A stretch of DNA of 64,000 nt from Zingiber officinale (Eukaryota > Streptophyta > Magnoliopsida > Zingiberales > Zingiberaceae), in contig NC_055987.1 of the NCBI RefSeq assembly GCF_018446385.1, positions 4,423,705 to 4,487,704 on the forward strand. The letters run 5' to 3'. This document shows positions 57,600 through 64,000 of this stretch, piece by piece (within the stretch, counting starts at the first letter, position 1; each line of letters starts with the position of its first letter). Both the position numbers and the translations under genes were made by a program. Below the pieces are notes generated by a model. It was not told the origin of the DNA. It was given only the letters and a program-made list of their open reading frames with translations, and made no database searches.

Positions 57600-58008
57600 A
57601 AAACATATGAAGTTCATATATAACTTTTTTTATACATTTTCTGTGTTGTATTATTTTTTTTAATTTGTTGAATTCCCCCCCCCCCCCCCCCTAATTGAAA
57701 ATCCTAACTACGCCACTGTGGGGAAGCATGCACGTGCGTTACAGGAGCTCTATATAAAGGGAGTCCAAGCATCAATGGAGGTACACGAGACACACTATTG
57801 GCTCTACAGTGCTCATTCTTGTTGCTCCGTCTTCTACATCATCTTCGGTGACTGACTTGAGCGTCGGAGGACCAACGTCGAAGACCCCTTCCCTGGCTCG
57901 GCACTGACGTCATCTGTTTTGTAGGACGGAACGAAGTCCACAGGCAGTCAGCCGAAGCGTCACATCTCCATCTTTTCTTCTCGTCGACTTTCGGACATGA
58001 TCAAATAT

Positions 58009-58825
58009 CATGCAAGCTTAGTTCCGACAAGTTTGCACTGGTGCCTAGTTCTGTTACGTCAAGGTGATTTGGCTAGATCCTAGATGGGTTAATTAGGTTG
58101 GTTGGACTGAATGGACTTAGTGGGGTTAATCAGATTGGCTGAACCGTATGGACCTGGACAATGGACTGAATGAGTTGATTTCGTCAAATAAGTCATACAA
58201 TTAGGATAGATAATTTAATGAAGATATTAGATGATCATTGAGGAATTTGGACGACAAGTTAAAATGACAAGTTTGGCAGCTTTGAGTTTCATCATAGTTG
58301 TAGCACCAAATAATTCAAAGACGAAGAGTTTTGCGCATGGTTTTGGAGGTGGATTCGGACAGAAAGGGCATTTTAAGTTATTATACTTTTTTAAAAATAC
58401 ACCCCTTGGTAAATATTAAATTGCGGTGCATCTTTTACTTAATTTTATGTTCACATTTTCATAAATTGCCGAAATGTAAATATAGACCAGTTAAATTTTG
58501 TTTTTTTTTTCTCTAAATCTGTACATATAGTATTGGTTTCGATGTACGATTTGAAATTGATAATTTAATCCTGAAAAGTAGAAACAGGTAGGCGTCAACT
58601 ATATGTATTGGGTTGCCTCACGTCAGTCCAAACAGTGATGATGTAATGATAACGACTTGATGATGAAATTTTTTTAAAAAATAATACTTTTTTATTTTTA
58701 TTTTTATTTTTATTATTATTATTATTATTATTATATCGCTCTTCTCAAATATCTAGTATTATCAGCCCCACCACAAGATACAAATAAGTAAGGTCAAGCA
58801 ACTAACAAATAAGTAAGGTCTAGTG
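58009..58825. other. AT-rich DNA with ATT/TTTTA low-complexity tract
   Basis: A TTTTA/ATT repeat lies at about 58688-58733. No gene is seen. Confidence 0.5.
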
Positions 58826-59049
58826 TGTTGGGAGATTGTTGGTGCAATATTCCCCAGGTCAAGGTTGACCTAGTTTGACTGAGCTTGATTTGGGTCAAGC
58901 TCGAGTCTTAATGTTTATGTTTTGATGGTTTGACAATACATGTTGACAATACATGTTTGACAATACATGTAGACAATACATGAAGATTGCAGGTGCAATT
59001 GTTCATGTGTGAAGGAGAGTCAAGTAGGTCAAGGTTGACCGGATACTTG

Positions 59050-59640
59050 ACTGGAAAATCCTAGTGAGTGAAGCCAGGTGAAAGTCCTAGTGAGTGAAGC
59101 TAGGCAGAAGGAAATCCTGGTGAGTGAAGCCAGGTGAAAGACCTGGTGAGTGAAGCCAGGCAGAAGGAAAGTCCTAGTAAGTGAAGCTAGGCAGAAGGAA
59201 ATCCTGGTGAGTGAAGCCAGGTGAAAGACCTGCTGAGTGAAGCCAGGCAGAAGAGAAGTCCTAGTGAGTGAAGTTAGGCAGAAAAAAAGTCTTGGTGAGT
59301 GAAGTCAGGCAGAAGAAAATCCTGGTGAGTGAAGCCAGGTGAAAATCCTAGTGAGTGAAGCTAGGTGAAAGTCCTAGTGAGTGAAGCTATGCAGAAGGAA
59401 AGTCCTGGTGAGTGAAGCTATGCAGAAGGAAAGTCCTGGTGAGTGAAGCTATGCAGAAGGAAATTCCTGGTGAGTGAAGTCAGGTGAAAATCCTAGTGAG
59501 TGAAGCTAGGTGAAAGTCCTAGTGAGTGAAGCTAGGCAGAAGGAAAGACCTGGTGAGTGAAGCCAGGCAGAAGAGAAGAACTAGTCAGTGAAGCTAGGCA
59601 GAAGGGAAGTCCTGGTGAGTGAAGCCAGGCACGGGGAAAT
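59050..59640. repeat. about 31-bp tandem repeat array
   Basis: Units of the form AAGTCCTGGTGAGTGAAGC followed by CAGGCAGAAGGA, about 18-20 copies, alternating 'CTAGTGAGTGAAGCTAG' and 'CTGGTGAGTGAAGCCAG' versions. Each unit is a short imperfect inverted repeat (CTAG...CTAG, CCTGG...CCAGG). Confidence 0.9.
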
Positions 59641-59959
59641 CCAGATGGGTCAAGTCTGACCAGACATCTGGTGAAAGTCCAAGTAGGTCAAAGGATTGAC
59701 TGGATACTTCGCACGAGGAAATCCAGATGGGTCAAGGTTGACCAGACATCTGGTGAAAGTCAAAATAGGTCAAGGGAGTGACCGGATACTTGGCATGATG
59801 AAGAAAAGTCCAAGTGGGTCAAAGAGATTGACCGGACACTTAGTGAGGGAGTCCTAGCAGGTCAAGGGTGACCGGATGCTAGGCACTATGTACCAATAGG
59901 TCATGGTTGACCGGATGTTGATTTAGGGGGTTTGAGACTTGGTTTTGGGCAAAAACCAA

Positions 59960-60230
59960 AGTCTGGATCGATCAGCCGATCGATTGGCTGATGCCTAATT
60001 GATCGGCCGATCGATTGAGAAGGTCTCCGCGACAAGCCTCGAGTGGGCAAGTCGCAGAGCGCACAGAACGCCTCTGGATCGATCAGTTGATCGATCCAAA
60101 GGTCCCAATCGATCAGTGGATCGATTGGGAAGCTGTGTTTTGTCGCGATAAGCCCTGGATCGATCGACCGATCGATCCAGGCAAATTCCCATAGCATAGA
60201 GGCGCTCTGGATCGATCAGTCGATCGATCC
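59960..60230. repeat. cluster of GATCGATC palindromes
   Basis: Pairs such as TGGATCGATC...GATCGATCCA flank 2-6 bases, seven or eight times in 270 bases, each able to fold as a short hairpin. Confidence 0.85.
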
Positions 60231-60755
60231 AAAGCCTCCCGGATTCGACCGTTGGCGCAGATAAAGGTCGTTGGTGTGCGTCTTCTTCGGTAGAACTCTC
60301 GGCTTTCATCTCAGATCATCCCAGGCGACTCCACAGCTTCTCCACAGAGCTCTCCATGCCAGATCTTGAAGATTCTTGGAAGTTTTATCCAAGTCAAGAG
60401 GCGAAGAAGAGAAGTTAGGGTTAGGGCTTTTACTGCACTTCTTGTAAGCTTTTGCTTGTTCTTTATAGTCCTTTTCTTTCTTCTTGTATTGAGAGTCTTG
60501 TAGGGCTTCTCCGCCTTCGGTAGTTATCGAAAAGGAGTGTTTATTAGTGGAGGTGTGTGTGTGTGTGCATGGATCCTTGGACTAGTCACCTCTTGTGAGG
60601 TGGATACCGAGTAAAATCCATTTGTTAGCGTTGTATGCATTTGTTTCTTTGTATTTCCGCTGCATATCTTTGAAAAAACAAGCAACGAAGCACACGAGCA
60701 CGCGACGAGCTATTCACCCCCTCCGCCCCCCTCTAGCTTCAATTCGGTCCCAACA

Positions 60756-60974
60756 CAGTGCTCCGAGAATCGAGTCGTCGAGTGCTACGTGCCGAGTCGT
60801 CGAGTACTCTATCGAGAGTCGATGAGGAGCCAAGGGGCTTCTCGGACCTGAATGGAAGTAAAGTCGGTGTTGCGACACTTCCAAGTAGCCAACTGGATGC
60901 CAAGAGCTGCAACACAAATACTGAGTGGATGTTGAGTCCAACAGAGCATTGTCTTCTTAAAACATATTTGTCTC
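60756..60974. other. balanced-composition segment, unidentified
   Basis: A 77-codon frame (60758-60991) reads GFSDLNGSKVGVATLPSS and continues into the TRIM. Composition differs from the AT-rich flanks, so it could be an exon fragment, but I recognise no family. Confidence 0.25.
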
Positions 60975-62060
60975 TGATGGGATTCAATTAAAGTTCACAT
61001 TGGTAAGATTTGGAAAGATCATGAGTTTCAAAGGATGTAAGTTATCTCCATTGACATGAGGCCTTTTGGGGAGAGCCCAAGAGAAAAGTCATCAGGGTCT
61101 AAGCTCAAAGTAAATAATATCATACCATTGTAGAGATATATAAACATTCTTTTGCACAATAAATGATATCAGAGCCATGGTACAGACCAGATGTAATGTG
61201 GGGTAGCCTTGAATGAAGTTGAGGGTGGGCCCGGGGTAGGTCAGGTTGATCGGATGCTCGCGGGGAGGGCTAAAATAGGTCAGGGTGATTGGATACTCGC
61301 GGTGAGGCTCGGAACAGGTCAGGATGACCGGATACTCGCAATGAGGCTCGGAGAAGGTCAGGGTGATCGGGTGCTTGCGAGGAGGTCCGGAGCATGTCAG
61401 GGTGACCGGATGCTCGCGGTAAGGCCCGAAGTAGGTCAGGGTGACCGGATGCTCACAGGAGGCCTAGAGTAGGTTAGGGTGGCCAGATGCTCGCGAAGAG
61501 GCCCAAAGTGGATCAGGGTGACCCGGTGCAGATGCTCGCGGGGAGGCCCAAAGCAGGTCAAGAGTGATCGGATGCTCGTGGGGGGGCCCGAACCATGAGA
61601 GTAATTGTGGTCCTTCGTTTGAGGGGATGATTGTTGGAATTCAATCAAAATCCCACATTGGTAAGATTTGAAAAAGATCATGAGTTTCAAATGATGTAAG
61701 TTATCTCCATTAGCATGAGGTCTTTCAAGGAGAGTCCAAGAATAAAGTTATGAGGGTCTAGGCCCAAAGTAGATAATATCATGTTATTATGAAGATATGT
61801 TGACATCCTTTTGATCACAACAAATGATATCAGAGTCATGGTACACACCAGATGCAATGTGGGGTAGCCTTGAATGAAGTTGAGGGTGGGCCTGGGGTAG
61901 GTCAGGTTGACCAAATGCGTACGGGAAGACTCGATGTAAGGTTAAGGTGACCTGATGCTCGCGGGGGAGGCCCGGAGTAGGTTAGGATGACCGGATACTC
62001 GCGGTGAGACTCAAAGCAGGTTAGGGTGATCGAGTGCTCATAGGGAGATTCGAACTAGGT
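60975..62060 (+). mobile_element. tandem TRIM units (LTR-internal-LTR-internal)
   Basis: LTR copies lie at 60975-61161 and 61632-61822. Each is followed by a PBS-like AATGATATCAGAGCCATGG / AATGATATCAGAGTCATGG, and the second is preceded by the polypurine tract GAGGGGATGAT. The interiors (61162-61631, 61823-62060) are arrays of a roughly 36-bp unit GGTCAGGGTGACCGGATGCTCGCG. The second interior has no closing LTR. Same family as 43607-44176. Confidence 0.82.
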
Positions 62061-62319
62061 TAGAGTGAGTTCTTCACACGCCACTCTTCTCATTTACTCT
62101 TACATATAGGCAATGAGAATGAGTTCTTCACCGCCAGAAGAAGAGACGGTTGCCCACTGCTTGCTTCAAGCGAGTGTATGTGGCACAAGCTCAGGCGAGG
62201 TTGCTTCATGAGCAAGAGGTGACATGCATGCAAGCCAAACAAAGCAAGTAACGTTGCTTCATGAACCATGAGCAAGCAACCAACAAGGTCGACCCTGAGG
62301 CATGTCACCGGGGGCGATG
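62061..62319. other. unidentified segment between TRIM and hAT-like remnant
   Basis: No gene is supported. A GAGAATGAGTTCTTCA word and GAGCAAG repeats are seen. Confidence 0.35.
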
Positions 62320-63745
62320 GCTAAGGGCCCTCCGATTTTTAGGGGCCTCCAAATTTGACATGCATATATAATATATATACTTAGATTGTTTTATAAAAAC
62401 CTAAAAAATATATTTGATTGGATTATTTTAATAAAAGTCTAAAAATATATATATTGTTGAATTGTTTTAATAAAGATCCAAAAAATATATTTTCTATTAA
62501 AATTTAAGAAAAAATCTAAAAAAGAAAAGAAAGAAAAAAAAAGAAGGTAAATGATCTTTATTTTATTTCTTGTATAATTCTTTCTTCATTAATTTATTTA
62601 CAGAAGTCATAAGATTCTAAAGAGTAAAGAATATATGAATCTTGAACGCTAATTTTCTCCTTTCTTCTCCTTTGAATCTCTTTTAATTAAATTAGAAAAG
62701 TTTATTAATTTTAATTTCATCAACATCATCATTCATCAATATATAAACTTACAACGTAAGTTACCTACTTATCTTTATTTTTTCTTATTGTCAATATTCA
62801 ATTTTGATTTTTAATATTGTATTGGAGTCAATATTTTATTATTATTTTTTATAGATTTGAAAGAGTTTAAATAAATCATCCCAATTTTAATCATCATAGA
62901 ATAAGTTATATCAATTGCTTCAAGCACAAACCAGGCTTTATTGTTCTTTGACTATTATTTTTATTGCTTGTGTTTGTTTCATTGTTAGCTTTGTTGTTGA
63001 TTTTGTGTGTTTTATTTTTACACTTGAAATTTGTAATATAAACATGTTTCTAAAAAAATATCAATCTTGGAGTTAGAAAAGAAATAAAAGAAAAATAGTG
63101 GAACAGATTATTAAAACTCACAAACGTGTTCTTCATAAGTTTTTTAAAGCTAGCTCTTCAATGAAAATTCAGTTGATGAATTGTAAGAAGAAAGTCAAGA
63201 AGAACTAAATGATCATGTAACAAATGAGCAGCAATCGAGTAATCAAGAAAAATTAAATAATCATGCAATCAATGAGGGGGAAGAATTGAGAGAAAATGCT
63301 AATCGTAATCATGCAACGAATGAGCAGTAAGAATTGAGAGAAAATGATGATAATAATTTGAATGTAAATGACTTGACAATTTTATGTATCGAAAATGAGG
63401 TATTAAAAAACTTGATTTTGAAAACTTTATTGATGATTTTGCTTCTCAAAATGCTAGAAGATATAGATTTTTTTCAATGATTATTTCATACTTATTTTTT
63501 TTTATTTGTAGGTATTACACTTTTTTTGGAGAAACTTAGTAAACATATTTTGTATGATGTTGCATTTTTTGAAGAATCTTGAGAAATAAATTTTGTATGG
63601 AGTTTATCATATTTTAAATGAAATATATTAATTTTTAAGTTTTTCTATTAAACTATATTCAACTAGTACATTAGTAAATTTGTTTCCTAAGAGATCATTT
63701 TTCTCTTTTCGCCTAAGGGCCCCTAAAAGTCAGGGCCGGTCCTAA
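62320..63745 (+). mobile_element. decayed hAT-like element remnant
   Basis: The left end AGGGCCCTCCGATTTTTAGGGG and the reverse-complemented right end AGGACCGGCCCTGACTTTTAGGGG form an imperfect inverted repeat. Inside, 63043-63190 can be read, with stops, as KKYQSW-stop-KRNKRKIVEQ and VLHKFFKASSSM, similar to the N-terminus of ZMYM1-like hAT transposases (KYQSG..KRKKR...). The catalytic and dimerisation regions are absent, and no TSD was found. Confidence 0.5.
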
Positions 63746-64000
63746 TTCAGTGATATCAGCGGGTTATCTTTCTCTATTTGTTTATGTATTTGTCCCGACA
63801 GTAATACAATGGAAAGGGTGTCGTTAGGTGCTGTCATGTACACACCAGATTGTGAACGAGTTCCATCTATTACTTCATAATTCTGGAAAGTAGGGGGGAA
63901 ACAAGGCAAAGAAATGATCTCGCAAAGCTATATATAACCTCTTAGATATTATTGTTAAAATACATGATGCGGAAGCACATAGATATAAGAAAGAACTAGA
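63746..64000. other. window end, no feature recognised
   Basis: Nothing supportable is visible before the sequence ends. Confidence 0.4.

Larger units (their letters stand above)
54007..57718 (+). mobile_element. hAT transposon (3.7 kb) with decayed transposase
   Basis: Perfect 8-bp TSD TGGGGAAG (53999-54006, 57719-57726). Terminal inverted repeats are CAGGGGCGTAGCTAC and, reverse-complemented, CAGTGGCGTAGTTAG. Just inside the ends are a run of 26 G (54026-54051) and a run of 17 C (57675-57691), which are also inverted relative to each other. One transposase pseudogene points to plus. Confidence 0.93.
53465..58003 (+). mobile_element. Tat-family solo LTR split by a hAT transposon
   Basis: TGATGCGGTGATAAGG...GACATGATCA with perfect TSD AATAT (53460-53464, 58004-58008). 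Removing the hAT and one of its TSD copies leaves about 819 bp. The ends equal those of the outer Tat LTR (TGATGCGGTGAT...GGATCA on its own strand), and CTATATAAAGGGAG plus TGACTTGAGCGTCGGAGG are shared. Confidence 0.88.
58826..60755 (+). mobile_element. solo LTR (1930 bp) rich in short repeats and palindromes
   Basis: TGTTGGGAGATTG...GGTCCCAACA, flanked by TAGTG (58821-58825) and CAGTG (60756-60760), a TSD with one C/T mismatch. The end style (CCCCCTCTAGC...CAACA) resembles the 51867 solo LTR. No PBS, polypurine tract or coding sequence. Confidence 0.7.

Noticed and set aside
61209-61472. 87-codon repetitive frame (GQGDRMLA-type repeats)
   Set aside because: It is a translation of the 36-bp TRIM internal repeat, whose unit is a multiple of three.

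Overview
The window is plant nuclear DNA, probably monocot. A Zingiberales-type genome would fit the GC-rich Tat retrotransposons full of 'CGAGCGG/GCTCGGCC' words, but I could not test this. It holds one convincing intact host gene, a CC-NB-ARC-LRR (CNL) disease-resistance gene at 810..4328 on the minus strand. Almost everything else is a stack of nested, mostly decayed transposable elements. I defined their boundaries by terminal motifs and by target-site duplications (TSDs) read directly from the sequence.

Layout. 1-9474: the CNL gene and its AT-rich upstream flank, which contains local duplications, a MITE, a SINE and an (AT)n tract. 9475-29295: a minus-strand Tat-lineage Ty3/gypsy element with two RNase H domains. 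Its left LTR is split by a younger plus-strand non-autonomous Tat element (9497-17235, TSD CAAGA), and its gag is split by a 2.37-kb solo LTR (25381-27750, TSD ACGAC). Both Tat elements carry a gene on the opposite strand to gag-pol, with a 68-nt intron at the same place; in the younger element the gene is nearly intact, with three exons. 29923-35830: an LTR element (TSD GTTAT) whose interior is largely Athila-type gag-protease sequence. 36137-38018: a solo LTR of the same family (TSD AAATG), itself split by a hAT element (36866-37451, 8-bp TSD). 38-44 kb: a hAT MITE, two SINE insertions, a RabA small-GTPase pseudogene, a candidate solo LTR and a TRIM element. 45.6-47.1 kb: exon-like pieces of an unidentified host gene. 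They appear to be interrupted in the last exon by a chromovirus-like Ty3/gypsy element (47109-53322), whose 3' LTR carries another solo LTR (51867-52854, TSD AGTTG). 53465-58003: a Tat solo LTR (TSD AATAT) split by a 3.7-kb hAT transposon (54007-57718, TSD TGGGGAAG) with a decayed ZMYM1-like transposase. 58826-60755: a solo LTR with arrays of short repeats and palindromes. 60975-62060: TRIM units in LTR-internal-LTR-internal order. 62320-63745: a decayed hAT-like remnant.

How the pieces work together. No intact autonomous element is present: every pol or transposase has nonsense codons, frameshifts or lost catalytic residues. The non-autonomous elements (inner Tat, TRIMs, MITEs, SINEs) would need enzymes supplied from elsewhere. 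Solo LTRs outnumber complete elements, which points to active removal by LTR-LTR recombination.

The most notable signal is the intron-bearing antisense gene shared by the two Tat elements. It has its own TATA box and encodes an N-terminal domain resembling the 'putative gypsy type transposon' family plus a C-terminal coiled coil. Antisense ORFs are known in Tat elements such as Grande and Retand, so the novelty here lies in the conserved intron structure and in its survival in an element that has lost pol.
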